NCBI RefSeq assembly: GCF_016482685.1
Contig: NZ_JACYHF010000003.1
Coordinates: 514,224-578,223, forward strand
Length of the DNA stretch: 64,000 nt
DNA from: Streptomyces sp. DSM 110735
GTDB lineage: Bacteria; Actinomycetota; Actinomycetes; Streptomycetales; Streptomycetaceae
Direction: 5' to 3'
The notes under the pieces were generated by a model. It was given only the letters and a program-made list of their open reading frames with translations. It had not been told where the DNA came from and ran no database searches. The translations under genes and the position numbers were made by a program. Shown piece after piece: positions 42,838 to 51,696 of the stretch (the stretch's first letter is position 1; each line of letters opens with the position of its first letter).

Positions 42838-43272
42838 TCAATGCCTCGTCGCCGGGGTGTCGGCGGCCTGCTGCCGGGGGGCGGTCACGAGGTACGGGCG
42901 GACGCTCTTGACCAGCATCGCCATCTCGTACCCGAGCACGGCGGCGTCGGCCTCGCGGCCCGCGAGCACGGCGAGACAGGTGCCGGAGCCCGCGGTGGTG
43001 ACGAACAGCAGGGTCGAGTCGAGTTCCACCACGACCTGGCGCACGTCCCCGCCGTCGCCGAACCGGACGCCCGCGCTGCGGCCCAGCGAGTACAGACCGG
43101 AGGCGAGCGCGGCCATGTGGTCCGCGCTGTCGGGGTCGAGTCCGTGCACGGACTTCACCAGGCCGTCGCAGGACAGGAGCACCGCGCTGCCGGTGTGGGG
43201 AACGCGCTGCACGAGGCCGCTCAGCAGCCAGTCGAGGTCGGTTGCGTGGGCGGTCGGCGCATCGCTCGCCAT
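42838..43272 (-). CDS. cvnB: CvnB-type roadblock/LC7 protein
   Basis: A 144-residue roadblock/LC7 protein: LDWLLSGLVQRVPHTGSAVLLSCDGLVKSVHG, ADHMAALASGLYSLGRSAG, and the strand RQVVVELDSTLLFVTTAG. Homologues regulate small GTPases such as CvnD. ATG 43272 has AAGGAG 10 bases upstream. The frame is open further upstream, but those residues are non-conserved. Confidence 0.93.
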   Translation of the reverse strand: MASDAPTAHATDLDWLLSGLVQRVPHTGSAVLLSCDGLVKSVHGLDPDSADHMAALASGLYSLGRSAGVRFGDGGDVRQVVVELDSTLLFVTTAGSGTCLAVLAGREADAAVLGYEMAMLVKSVRPYLVTAPRQQAADTPATRH

Positions 43273-43367
43273 GGTGGATCGACTCCTTGGGGTACGAAGG
43301 TCTGCGGGAGCGCGGAGGTCGCGAAGGTCGCGGATCGGGGTGGTCGCGGGGCTGGGGTGGGGCGGCG

Positions 43368-45695
43368 TCATGCGGACGGGGGGCTCGCGTCGTGGTGGTC
43401 GGGGGTGTGGGGCGGGGTGGTGGGGATGGGGGGTGCCTCCATGGGGGCGGGGGGCTGGTCGGTGGGGGCGAGGAGGGGGAGCGGGCCCGTGTGGGTGGCG
43501 GCGGTTGTGTGGTCGGGGGACATGTGCGCCGACTCCGTGTGCGTCGGCTCGACAGCCCCCGGGTCCGCCGCCGCAGGCTCCATGTGCAGTGCCACCATGT
43601 GGTCAGCGCCCATGTGGCTGGTGCCCGCTCCCAGGGAGCCAAGCTCCGTGTGCTCCGGCGCCATGTAGTCAGCCGACATATGGCCCGCCCCCATGTGCGG
43701 AGCCGCCACATACCCCGGCCCCATGTGCCCCGTAGCCATCCCCACGGCCCCCTCCTCCGAGGGCGCCTCCGGATAGCCGGACCCCGTCGCCTCCATGTGC
43801 TGCTGGGTCTCCGCCAGTCCGATCCCGCGCTGGAACGCGGCCATCAGTCCGGGATCGTGGCCCGCGACGGTGTCGCCGTCCTGGCGCGGGGCGGGTCCGC
43901 CGCGGAGCTGGGGAACGATGTGTTCCTGGGCGCGCCGTCGGGGCAGCCGGGGCCGCTCCATGGTGCCGCGCACCGCACCGCCGACGCGCGGGGTGGGGAG
44001 CGCGCCCATGTTGGCCTCCACCATGGACCGGTCCTCGGCGCTGACGCCGGGCACTGCCTCGGCGGGGTTGGGGCGCCGCTCCTGGGCACCGCGCGTGGGC
44101 AACGGAGGCGGTGTGCCTCCACCCCCGCTCGCTCCCTGGGCGTGCCGACCCCGTCCGGAACCCGGCGCCTGCCCGGCGGTGCCTCCACCGGAAGGCGCCG
44201 GTCCAGCAGCCCACGTACGACCGCCGGAGCCCCCGCTCTCCCCCGTACCCGAGTCACGCCCCGCGTCACCGCCGACCGCTCCCCCGGGAGCCGTACCCGC
44301 ACCACGCTCCACACGCGTCGTGTCACCGGGCGCGCTCTCCGCCCCGGACGCGTCATCGGCCGTCGCCCCGGAGACCAGCGAAGGTCGACCGACCGCAGCC
44401 GTCAACTCCCCTGGACCAGAAGGAATCTGAGCCTGCCCGACCCCCTCCCCCGCCCCAACAGCACCCGGAACCCCGGACATCACCCCGGGCGCCGGTCCCA
44501 GCAGCGCCTGCGGAATCACCAGCACCGCCTGGACTCCGCCGTAGATGTTGGTCTGGAGCCGGACGCCGATGCCGTGGCGGCGGGCGAGTTGGGAGACGAC
44601 GTAGAGGCCGATGCGGCCGTCGGCGAGGAGGCTGGCGACGTTGACCTGGTCGGGGTCGGCTAGCAGGGCGTTCATCCGGTGCTGTTCGTCCACCGGCATG
44701 CCGAGACCCCGGTCCTCGACCTCCACGGCGAGCCCGGAGGTCACGAGGTTGGCGCGCAGCAGTACTTGGGTCTGCGGGGCGGAGAACACCGTGGCGTTCT
44801 CGACCAGTTCGGCCAGGAGGTGGATGACGTCGGCGACGGCGTGTCCGCGCAGTTCGCCGTCGATGGGCGGGACGAGTTTGACCCGGGAGTACTGCTCGAC
44901 CTCGGCGATGGCGGAGCGCAGTACCTCGGTCATGTCGACCGGGTTGCTCCACTGCCGCCGGGAGACGGCGCCGCCGAGCACGGCGAGGTTCTCGGCGTGG
45001 CGGCGGATGCGGGTGGCGAGGTGGTCGACGTGGAAGAGCCCCTTGAGCAGGTCGGGGTCCTCGATCTCGTTCTCCAGCTCGTCCAGGATGGAGATCTCCC
45101 GGTGCACCAGGGACTGCAGGCGCCGGGCGAGGTTGACGAAGACCTCCAGTTTCTGTTCGCTGCCCGCCTGGCTGGAGAGCTGGGCGGCGCGCACGACGGC
45201 GGTGACGGCGCCGTCGTGCGCGCGGGCGAGGTCGGCGGCGAGGAGCTCGAAGTCGTCGGCGTCCTCGGGCGGCCTGCGGCGCGGCTTGCGCTGCGGGGGC
45301 GCCTCGCCCTTGCGCAGGGCGTCGACGAGCGTGCGCAGGTCGGCCTCGCCGCGCGCGGCGCCGCGGCGCAGGGCGCCGACGCGTTCTCCGACGGAGCGCG
45401 CGGCGCGGTCGGCGGCCACGGCCGCGATGGCGATGCCCGCGGCGGCCACGATCAGGGCTCCCGCGAGAACCGCCCACAGACCGAGGCTCGTCGGCACACG
45501 GCTGGAGCGGATGCAGAAGACGACGGCCGCGACCGCGCCGAGCGCGACCGCGATGGGCGGGAGCACGGCGAGTCGCATGAGCTGGGGTCGTATGTGCGTC
45601 TCGGGCAGCGCGGGAGCGGGTCGGGCGACCGGTCGCCCGTGCCTGCCGCCCTCCCGGCGGTCGGCACGGTTGGCCGGTGCTCGGAGGTGAGACAT
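43368..45695 (-). CDS. cvnA: CvnA-type membrane histidine-kinase-like ATPase with His-Met repeat tail
   Basis: A 775-residue protein: two membrane helices (about residues 42-95), a linker, a dimerisation region (FELLAADLARAHDGAVTAVVRAAQLSSQ), and an HATPase_c domain (DVIHLLAELVENATVFS, VEDRGLGMP, GRIGLYVVSQLARRHGI) to about residue 425. The remaining 350 residues are Gly/Pro-rich and end with many His-Met pairs (GHMGPGY, PHMGAGHMSADYM), produced by in-frame CACATG repeats. CvnA proteins are the sensor component of conservons. ATG 45695 has AGGA 6 bases upstream. The tail is unusually long for the family (inference). Confidence 0.92.
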   Translation of the reverse strand: MSHLRAPANRADRREGGRHGRPVARPAPALPETHIRPQLMRLAVLPPIAVALGAVAAVVFCIRSSRVPTSLGLWAVLAGALIVAAAGIAIAAVAADRAARSVGERVGALRRGAARGEADLRTLVDALRKGEAPPQRKPRRRPPEDADDFELLAADLARAHDGAVTAVVRAAQLSSQAGSEQKLEVFVNLARRLQSLVHREISILDELENEIEDPDLLKGLFHVDHLATRIRRHAENLAVLGGAVSRRQWSNPVDMTEVLRSAIAEVEQYSRVKLVPPIDGELRGHAVADVIHLLAELVENATVFSAPQTQVLLRANLVTSGLAVEVEDRGLGMPVDEQHRMNALLADPDQVNVASLLADGRIGLYVVSQLARRHGIGVRLQTNIYGGVQAVLVIPQALLGPAPGVMSGVPGAVGAGEGVGQAQIPSGPGELTAAVGRPSLVSGATADDASGAESAPGDTTRVERGAGTAPGGAVGGDAGRDSGTGESGGSGGRTWAAGPAPSGGGTAGQAPGSGRGRHAQGASGGGGTPPPLPTRGAQERRPNPAEAVPGVSAEDRSMVEANMGALPTPRVGGAVRGTMERPRLPRRRAQEHIVPQLRGGPAPRQDGDTVAGHDPGLMAAFQRGIGLAETQQHMEATGSGYPEAPSEEGAVGMATGHMGPGYVAAPHMGAGHMSADYMAPEHTELGSLGAGTSHMGADHMVALHMEPAAADPGAVEPTHTESAHMSPDHTTAATHTGPLPLLAPTDQPPAPMEAPPIPTTPPHTPDHHDASPPSA
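43520..43810. repeat. CACATG repeat tract inside the 3' part of cvnA
   Basis: At least nine CATGTG/CATATG/CATGTAG-like copies are seen on the + strand (near 43524, 43581, 43598, 43611, 43663, 43677, 43693, 43720, 43795). Read in the cvnA frame they are CAC ATG (His-Met) or variants (Tyr-Met), giving the His-Met-rich tail. The same sequence type fills the intergenic cluster at 41816-41905. Confidence 0.7.
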
Positions 45696-46031
45696 CTGCG
45701 TCCTCGTACTGGTCCGTCGGGCCTGTCCTCGCGTGGTGCGCCCCGGGAGGGGCACCACGCCTGGCGGTGTCGGCGGCACGGGCCGGGAAATGCCCCGCGT
45801 CGTCCGACGGACATTCACGGTAGTTGCCTGCGCATCCGGTCCGATGGGCAGTTGACAAACTCACCCGGCCGACATCCCGCTCTGGTATGAGGCTTCGTAC
45901 GGCAGACCGATAATCGCGCCGAATTCCCGTACGAAAGACCGGACACAGAGAAAAGAAAACAGTCCGACTCGATCAGAAATTGCCGTCATCGAACAGTGCG
46001 GTCGTGACGGGGTTCCGAGGCGGGAGGACGC
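45696..46031. other. Intergenic region upstream of cvnA with two inverted repeats
   Basis: The 336 bases carry a hairpin in the cvnA leader (CGTGGTGC at 45732-45739 with CACCACG at 45753-45759, plus a GC stem, one bulge), and an inverted repeat TTCGTACGG / CCGTACGAA (45894-45902 and 45927-45935). The second part (45890-45990) is AT-rich for this genome and probably contains the cvnA promoter and the end of the dioxygenase transcript. No gene is supported. Confidence 0.55.
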
Positions 46032-46889
46032 TCACTCGGGTTGCAGGACGAAGTCGTATGTGGCGTGCAGATACGGCTCGTCGATGGGGTCGCCGTCCGG
46101 CGCGGTCCCGGCCGGGTGCTCGGTGAACCGCACGATCAGCGGGTCCTTGACACCGAAGACGACGTCGCTGTCGAGATACTCGCCGCCCTCCTGGAAAAGG
46201 TGGGTGATCAGCTTGCGGTGACCGGGCTCGTCGATCAGGAAATGGATGTGCGCGGGCCGGAACCAACTGATGTCCGTGCGGTGGATCAGGTCGCCCACCG
46301 GGCCGTCCATGGGAATGGCGTAACCGCGCGGCGCGATGGTGCGGATGCAGTACGAACCGTCTTCGCGCGTAAGGTATTTGGCGCGCAGTCGCGCCTCGTC
46401 GATTTCCGGGATCTGTGCCTCGTACGCACCGTCGGCGTCTGCCTGCCAGACGTCGAGCACGGCGCCCGCGAGGGGTTTGCCTCCGGTGTCGGTGACCTTT
46501 CCGGTGATGTAGAGCGGGGTTCCGGCCAGACCCTCGGACAGGTCGAACCCGTCGGGCACCGTGGGCGATCCGTCGATGTGGAACGGGCCGAGGACGGTGG
46601 CGGGGGTGGCTTCGGGGGCGAAGCGGTTGTTCAACTGGACCACGAGCATGCTCAGTCCGAGCACGTCGGAGGCGAGGATCAGTTCCTGCCGTTTGTCGTC
46701 GCAGGTCTGCCCGGCGGCGGTGAGCCACTGGATCGCGGCGGCCCATTCGTCCTCGGTGAGGCGTACCTCCGCCGCGAAGGCGTGCAGATGGCGGACCAGC
46801 GCGGTCATCAGCTCGCCCAGGCGCGGGGAGTGGGCGGTGGCCCAGCGCTGGACGGCCAGTTCGGTGATGTTGTCCTCGTCGGCGAACAC
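46032..46889 (-). CDS. Intradiol ring-cleavage dioxygenase (hydroxyquinol/catechol 1,2-dioxygenase type)
   Basis: A 285-residue intradiol dioxygenase with the N-terminal helical dimerisation domain (residues 1-100) and the catalytic beta-sandwich. Expected Fe(III) ligands: Tyr in GAYEAQ, Tyr in RGYAIPMDGP, and the two His in RPAHIHFLI. The long N-terminal domain fits catechol or hydroxyquinol 1,2-dioxygenase rather than protocatechuate dioxygenase. It opens the ring of a dihydroxy- or trihydroxybenzene. GTG 46889. It is the last gene of an IclR-headed operon with CoA-transferase and citryl-CoA-lyase-like genes. Confidence 0.92.
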   Translation of the reverse strand: MFADEDNITELAVQRWATAHSPRLGELMTALVRHLHAFAAEVRLTEDEWAAAIQWLTAAGQTCDDKRQELILASDVLGLSMLVVQLNNRFAPEATPATVLGPFHIDGSPTVPDGFDLSEGLAGTPLYITGKVTDTGGKPLAGAVLDVWQADADGAYEAQIPEIDEARLRAKYLTREDGSYCIRTIAPRGYAIPMDGPVGDLIHRTDISWFRPAHIHFLIDEPGHRKLITHLFQEGGEYLDSDVVFGVKDPLIVRFTEHPAGTAPDGDPIDEPYLHATYDFVLQPE

Positions 46890-46984
46890 GGGTGCGGCCC
46901 TGCCTCTCTTGTCGCGTGGGCCCGTCCGTCCGGCTGCGGCTCCGTGCGGCGCGGCTCACGGCACGCGGGGGTCGCGGGCGCGGG

Positions 46985-47872
46985 TCAGTCCTCCGGTCGC
47001 GGTCCCGGGTGCGGGGGACGTGCCAGGGGGTCGGGTGCGAACGGGTCGGGGGGTACGGGGGTGTTGTTGAGGTCCACGGACAGGAACACGTCGCGTGCGA
47101 CCGGGTGGCGCAGTTCCTCGGCGAGTTGACCGATCAGCCCGGCGGTGCGGGCCAACAGGGCGAATCCGCGCAGGAGTTCCAGAGGCAGACCGAGGTCGGC
47201 GAGGGCGGCTCCGCAGACTCCGGCTCCGTTGAGGGGCAAGGTCCGGCCGAGGACGTCCGGGTGGACGCGGCCGATGGCGGCGAACAGCGCCAAGTGGGGT
47301 CCGAACAGGCCCTCTTCCTCCGCGACGCGCATCAGCTTCGGTGTCCTCGGGTCGCCCTCCTTGTGGACGTGGTGTCCGAGACCGGGGACGAACGCTCCGG
47401 CCGCGCGGCTCGCGCGGACCGTTCTCGCCGCGACCTCGTCCCAGCCCTGTTCGTCCGTGGGCAACTCCCCGTCCAGGGAGAGCAGTACGTCGTGGAGGAA
47501 ACGTCCGGTGTCCTCCGTGACGCCGAGGAAGCGCGAGCCGCCGCCGAGCAGTCCGGCGGCGAGGGCGCCCTGCACGGAGTCGGGCGCGGAGAGGTAGGTG
47601 AGGCGGGTGACGATGGCGGTGGGGGTGAAGCCGTGGTCCGCGAGGGCGGCGAGGACCGCTTCGAACACCCTGGTCTCACCGGGATTCGGGCGTCGCTGGG
47701 CGGCCAGCCAGAACGCGAGTTCCCCGAAGCCGACCGAGCCCATGATGTCCTCGGCGAGGTCGTGTCCGAGCAGGGTGATGCGGTCGGGGTCGGAGGCGCC
47801 GAGGGCGGTGGGGTAGGCGGGGCGCGGGATCTGTCCGGGGGTCCCGTCGCGACCGAACGGCGGCTCAGTCAC
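46985..47872 (-). CDS. Citryl-CoA lyase / citrate synthase-like protein
   Basis: A 295-residue protein of the small citrate synthase/citryl-CoA lyase group. FVPGLGHHVHKEGDPRTPKLM has the active-site His of the citrate synthase fold, and LNGAGVCGAALADLGLP the second His-equivalent region (Asn here); the large N-terminal domain of normal citrate synthase is missing. Such proteins cleave (or form) 3-hydroxyacyl-CoA thioesters such as citryl- or citramalyl-CoA. Start overlaps the end of the CaiB gene by 8 bases. It probably splits the CoA thioester made by the adjacent CoA-transferase. Confidence 0.85.
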   Translation of the reverse strand: MTEPPFGRDGTPGQIPRPAYPTALGASDPDRITLLGHDLAEDIMGSVGFGELAFWLAAQRRPNPGETRVFEAVLAALADHGFTPTAIVTRLTYLSAPDSVQGALAAGLLGGGSRFLGVTEDTGRFLHDVLLSLDGELPTDEQGWDEVAARTVRASRAAGAFVPGLGHHVHKEGDPRTPKLMRVAEEEGLFGPHLALFAAIGRVHPDVLGRTLPLNGAGVCGAALADLGLPLELLRGFALLARTAGLIGQLAEELRHPVARDVFLSVDLNNTPVPPDPFAPDPLARPPHPGPRPED

Positions 47873-49064
47873 GGTCGTTCGCCTCGGGCTCGGTCAGCCA
47901 CTTGCGCAACTCCGTGCCGTGCTCGTCCAGTTCGGGTGGTGGCAGCCGGTACGTGGCCGGGGTGGCGGAGAACCGGATGGGGTGCCGCGTCGTGGGTACG
48001 GCGCGCTCGCCCTCGCCCACCTCGACCACCGGGTCGAGTCCGAAGCGTTCGGCGAGGGCGAATCCGCCGTCGATGGTGTTGATGGGTCCGCACGGCACAC
48101 CGGCGGCGACGAGCAGGTCGAACCACTCCTCCGCGCCGCGGGTCACGAACCGCTCGGTCAGCAGGGGGTGGAGTGCGTCGCGGTGGGCGGTGCGGTCGGC
48201 GTTGTGCAGGAAGCGGGGGTCGTCGGCGGTCTCGGGGATGCCCAGCACCGCGCACAGCTTGCGGAACTGACCGTCGTTGGCGGCGGTGACGACGAGGTCG
48301 CGGTCGGCGGTGGGGAAGGGCTCGTAGGGGCAGACGCTGGGGTGGGCGTTGCCCATGCGGTAGGGCACGGTGCCACCGGCGGCGTAGGCGGAGCTGTGGT
48401 TGACCAGTCCGGTCAGGGCGGAGGAGAGCAGGTTGACCTCGACCAACTGCCCCTCTCCGGTGGCGTCCCGGTGCCGGAGAGCGGCGAGGATGCCGATGGC
48501 GGCGTGGTTGCCCGCCATCACGTCGAACACGGAGATCCCGGCGCGGAACGGCGGCCCGTCGGGTTCGCCGGTGAGGCTCATCAGACCGGAGACGGCCTGC
48601 ACCATGAGGTCGTAGCCGGGCACGTCACGTCCCGCGCCCGAGCCGAACCCGGTGATCGACGCGTAGACCAGACCGGGGTTGCCGCGTCGTACGGTCTCGA
48701 AGTCGAGTCCGTACTTGGCCATGCCGCCGGGGCGCAGGTTCTCGATCAACACGTCGGCGCGGCGGACGAGTTCGCGGGCTGCCCCGGCGTCGTGCTCGTC
48801 GCGCAGGTCGAGGACGAGGGAGCGCTTGCCCCGGTTGATGCCGAGGTAGTAGGTGGAGACCTCGCCGCGTACCGGGGGCGTCCAGGTGCGGGTGTCGTCG
48901 CCGCCGGGTCCCTCGACCTTGATGACGTCGGCGCCGAGGTCCGCGAGGAGCATGGTGGCGTACGGACCGGCGAGGACGCGGGAGAAGTCCGCGACCAGGA
49001 CCCCGGCGAGCGGACCCGCGCCGGTCGTCGTGGGCGGGGCTTCCGGCTTGGCGCTTCGCGGCAT
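47865..49064 (-). CDS. CaiB/BaiF-family (class III) CoA-transferase
   Basis: A 399-residue CoA-transferase. VLVADFSRVLAGPYATMLLADLGADVIKVEGPGGDD is the family hallmark, the catalytic Asp is in AGISVFDVMAGNHAAIGIL, and INRGKRSLVLDL, ENLRPGGMAKYGLD and GYDLMVQAVSGLMSLTGEPD are further signatures. It transfers CoA between organic acids. ATG 49064 has GAGGCGAGG upstream; earlier in-frame starts are non-conserved. It is coupled to the downstream citryl-CoA-lyase-like gene. Confidence 0.92.
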   Translation of the reverse strand: MPRSAKPEAPPTTTGAGPLAGVLVADFSRVLAGPYATMLLADLGADVIKVEGPGGDDTRTWTPPVRGEVSTYYLGINRGKRSLVLDLRDEHDAGAARELVRRADVLIENLRPGGMAKYGLDFETVRRGNPGLVYASITGFGSGAGRDVPGYDLMVQAVSGLMSLTGEPDGPPFRAGISVFDVMAGNHAAIGILAALRHRDATGEGQLVEVNLLSSALTGLVNHSSAYAAGGTVPYRMGNAHPSVCPYEPFPTADRDLVVTAANDGQFRKLCAVLGIPETADDPRFLHNADRTAHRDALHPLLTERFVTRGAEEWFDLLVAAGVPCGPINTIDGGFALAERFGLDPVVEVGEGERAVPTTRHPIRFSATPATYRLPPPELDEHGTELRKWLTEPEANDRD

Positions 49065-49154
49065 CGACCTCGCCTCTCTGTCCGCTGCACGGACGTTCGT
49101 CCGCCCACGGATTCTGAGTCGGCGGCGTCGGAGCGTCAAGGGGGCGGTACGACC

Positions 49155-49997
49155 TCAAGTGCGCGCTGGCGAAGACCCGTTGGGCAGCTCGGACTCCGGA
49201 CGCCGGACCGTGTGGGGTGCGGATTCCAGGCGGGCGAAGTCGAGGCTGATCTCGCCCGCCGCCTGGAGGAGGAGCGGCAGATAGTCGTTGACCAGGACCT
49301 CCGCCGGGGTCTCGGCGGCGTGTGCGTTGACGTTGACGCTCGCGACGACGCGCCCGGAGCCGTCGCGCAGCGGCGCCGCCACCGAGCGGATGCCGCGGGC
49401 GAGCTGCTCGTCGGTCATCGCCCAGCCCCGGGCGCGCACCTCGCGCAACTCGGCCTCCCACTCGGCGCGTTCGGGCTGCCACACGGGGGCGAGACCGGAC
49501 CGGGTGGGCTCGGCGACGACGCGGACCGCCTCCTCGGGCGGCAGGGCGGCCAGCAGGACCTTGCCGAGCGAGGTGGGCAGCGCGGGGAAGCGGGTGCCGA
49601 TCTGCACCACGAGGGCGACGACCTTGGGGACGGAGACCCGGGCGACGTACACGATGTCGGAGCCGTCGAGCTGGGCGATGGAGCAGGACTCGTTGGTGCG
49701 CTCCACCAGCCACTCCAGATGGGGGCGGGCCACATCCCACAGCCCCATCGACCGGGTGTAGGCCACACCGAGGTCGAGCACACGGGGGGTGAGGGCGAAG
49801 CCGTTGTCCTGCTGGCGCACATAGCCGAGTTCGGCCAGTGTCAGGAGGATGCGGCGCGCGGTGGGCCGGGCCAGACCGGTGGCGCCGGCCACGTCGGTCA
49901 GCGACATGACCGGCTGCCGGGGCCGGAACGCGGTGATCACCTCAAGCCCCCGGGCCAGCGCCTCGATGAAGTCCGGCCCGGTTCCCTCGCGTGGCAT
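49155..49997 (-). CDS. IclR-family regulator (PcaR/PcaU-like)
   Basis: A 280-residue IclR protein: FIEALARGLEVITAFRPRQPVMSLTDVAGATGLARPTARRILLTLAELGYVRQQDNGFALTPRVLDLG is the winged helix typical of PcaU/PcaR/CatR regulators of aromatic catabolism; the rest is the ligand-binding domain (GTRFPALPTSLGKVLLAALPPEE). ATG 49997 has AGGGGG 5 bases upstream. It heads the CoA-transferase-lyase-dioxygenase genes and is divergent from the amidohydrolase, so it likely controls both sides. Confidence 0.93.
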   Translation of the reverse strand: MPREGTGPDFIEALARGLEVITAFRPRQPVMSLTDVAGATGLARPTARRILLTLAELGYVRQQDNGFALTPRVLDLGVAYTRSMGLWDVARPHLEWLVERTNESCSIAQLDGSDIVYVARVSVPKVVALVVQIGTRFPALPTSLGKVLLAALPPEEAVRVVAEPTRSGLAPVWQPERAEWEAELREVRARGWAMTDEQLARGIRSVAAPLRDGSGRVVASVNVNAHAAETPAEVLVNDYLPLLLQAAGEISLDFARLESAPHTVRRPESELPNGSSPART

Positions 49998-50114
49998 GAC
50001 AACCCCCTGAGTCCGTGTGCGGCCGACCGGCGTCCGGACGGCGTGTTCTCGCGGAACTGTACGCAGTATTGACACGGCACCGCCCCGCTGAACACCATCG
50101 GAGCGGACCGGTTG

Positions 50115-50127
50115 TCCGCTGTGCGGA
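50115..50127. promoter_or_regulatory. Small palindrome in the IclR/amidohydrolase divergent region
   Basis: TCCGC-TGT-GCGGA is a perfect 5-base-arm palindrome 79 bases before the amidohydrolase start and about 118 before the IclR start. IclR-type operators are short palindromes in such divergent gaps. A TTGACA at 50069-50074 could be part of the amidohydrolase promoter. Confidence 0.45.
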
Positions 50128-50205
50128 TAGCTGTACGGAAACCGTGAGGGGGACGGCGTACCGGGGTCCACCAGGCCATTCGCCCGCCGATGAACGGGAG
50201 TTGCC

Positions 50206-51657
50206 GTGCCGATCCAGTCCGCCCCCTTCGCACCAGGTCGCCCCTTCGTCTTCCGGGACGCCACGGTGCTGACCGTGGACCAAGCCCACCGGGTGCTCCC
50301 CCGCACCGACGTCCTCGTGACCGGCGACCGGATCACCGCCGTCGGCCCGCGCCTCGACGTACCGGAGGGGACGGCGGAGATCGACGCGGCGGGCGGCATC
50401 GTGATGCCCGGCATGATCGACACGCACCGCCACATGTGGCAGACCGCCATGCGCGGCTACGGCGCCGACTGGACGCTGACCCAGTATTTCGTCTGGTACT
50501 ACCTGGAGCACGGCAAGGTCTTCCGGCCCGAGGACATCCACGCTGGGAACCTGCTGTCCGCCGTCGAGGCGCTGGACGCCGGGGTGACGACGGTCGTGGA
50601 CTGGTCGCACGGGCTGCGGACGGTCGACCACGCGGACGCGGCGGTGGACGCGCTGCGGTCGGTGCCCGGCCGGTTCGTCCTCGCCTACGGCAACATCCAC
50701 CAGGCTCCGGCCGAGTGGACGGCGGCACCGGAGTTCCGCGACTTCGTGCGCCGCCGGATCACCGGTGACGACATGCTCGGCTTCCAACTGGCCTTCGACG
50801 TCACGGGAGATCCCGCGTTTCCGGAGCGTCCCGCCTTCGAAGCCGCCCGCGAACTGGGGGTCCCCGTCACCACCCACGCCGGGGTGTGGGGCGCCACCGA
50901 CGACAGCGGCATCCGGCTGATGCACGAGCACGGGTTCATGACGCCCGAGACGGTGTACGTGCACGCCTCCACGCTGTCGGCCGACTCCTACCACCGCATC
51001 GCGGCGACCGGCGGTTCCGTCTCCGTCTCCACCGAGAGCGAGCAGAGCGCGGGCCAGGGCTACCCGACGACCTGGGCGCTGCGTGCCCACGGCATCCCGG
51101 TCTCACTGTCGATGGACACCAGCGTGTGGTGGAGCGGCGACCTCTTCTCCGCGATGCGCACCACGCTGGGCGCCGACCGCGCCCGCGAGCACCTGGAGGC
51201 TCACGCCAGCGGCGAGACCGTCACCCATGCCGCGCTGCGCGCCGAACAGGTCGTGGAGTGGGCGACGGCGGGCGGCGCGCGAGCCATCGGCAGATCCGGC
51301 GACCTCGGCAGCGTCGAGCCCGGCAGGAAAGCCGACCTGGTGCTGCTGCGCAACGACCGCTCCCCCGTGTCGTTCCCGCTCCTCAACCCCCATGGCCACG
51401 TGGTCTTCCAGGCTCAGCGGGGCGATGTCCACACCGTGGTCGTGAACGGCCGGGTGGTGAAGTACGACCACCAACTCGTCGGCGTCGACCTGGCCGTCGT
51501 ACGCCGCACGGCCGAACGGAGCGTGGAGTACCTGCGGTCGGCCATCGGGGAGGACGCGTGGGCGGCCGGGATGAACCCGGACGTGCCCGAGACCAAGGTG
51601 CTGGACAACCCGTACACCTATACCGATTACCGGAGTTCGGGCACCCGACCACGCTGA
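50206..51657 (+). CDS. Amidohydrolase (TRZ/ATZ-type hydrolase/deaminase)
   Basis: A 483-residue metal-dependent hydrolase of the cytosine-deaminase-like branch. MPGMIDTHRHMWQTAMRG gives the HxH site, TTHAGVWGA the third His, VHASTLS the fourth, and LSMDTSVWW the metal Asp. Relatives hydrolyse or deaminate N-heterocycles (triazines, guanine, hydroxy-pyrimidines, isocytosine). GTG 50206 has GGGAG 5 bases upstream. Divergent from the IclR regulator, suggesting it makes a product used by the dioxygenase/CoA-transferase operon; the natural substrate is unknown. Confidence 0.9.
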   Translation: MPIQSAPFAPGRPFVFRDATVLTVDQAHRVLPRTDVLVTGDRITAVGPRLDVPEGTAEIDAAGGIVMPGMIDTHRHMWQTAMRGYGADWTLTQYFVWYYLEHGKVFRPEDIHAGNLLSAVEALDAGVTTVVDWSHGLRTVDHADAAVDALRSVPGRFVLAYGNIHQAPAEWTAAPEFRDFVRRRITGDDMLGFQLAFDVTGDPAFPERPAFEAARELGVPVTTHAGVWGATDDSGIRLMHEHGFMTPETVYVHASTLSADSYHRIAATGGSVSVSTESEQSAGQGYPTTWALRAHGIPVSLSMDTSVWWSGDLFSAMRTTLGADRAREHLEAHASGETVTHAALRAEQVVEWATAGGARAIGRSGDLGSVEPGRKADLVLLRNDRSPVSFPLLNPHGHVVFQAQRGDVHTVVVNGRVVKYDHQLVGVDLAVVRRTAERSVEYLRSAIGEDAWAAGMNPDVPETKVLDNPYTYTDYRSSGTRPR

Positions 51658-51696
51658 CGGGCGCCGCGATCCGTACCCGACCGGGCTCCCTGCCTC

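Noticed and set aside
48158..51386. Several short frames inside the CoA-transferase, IclR and amidohydrolase genes on both strands
   Set aside because: They are out-of-frame translations of motif-complete genes with no start signals of their own.
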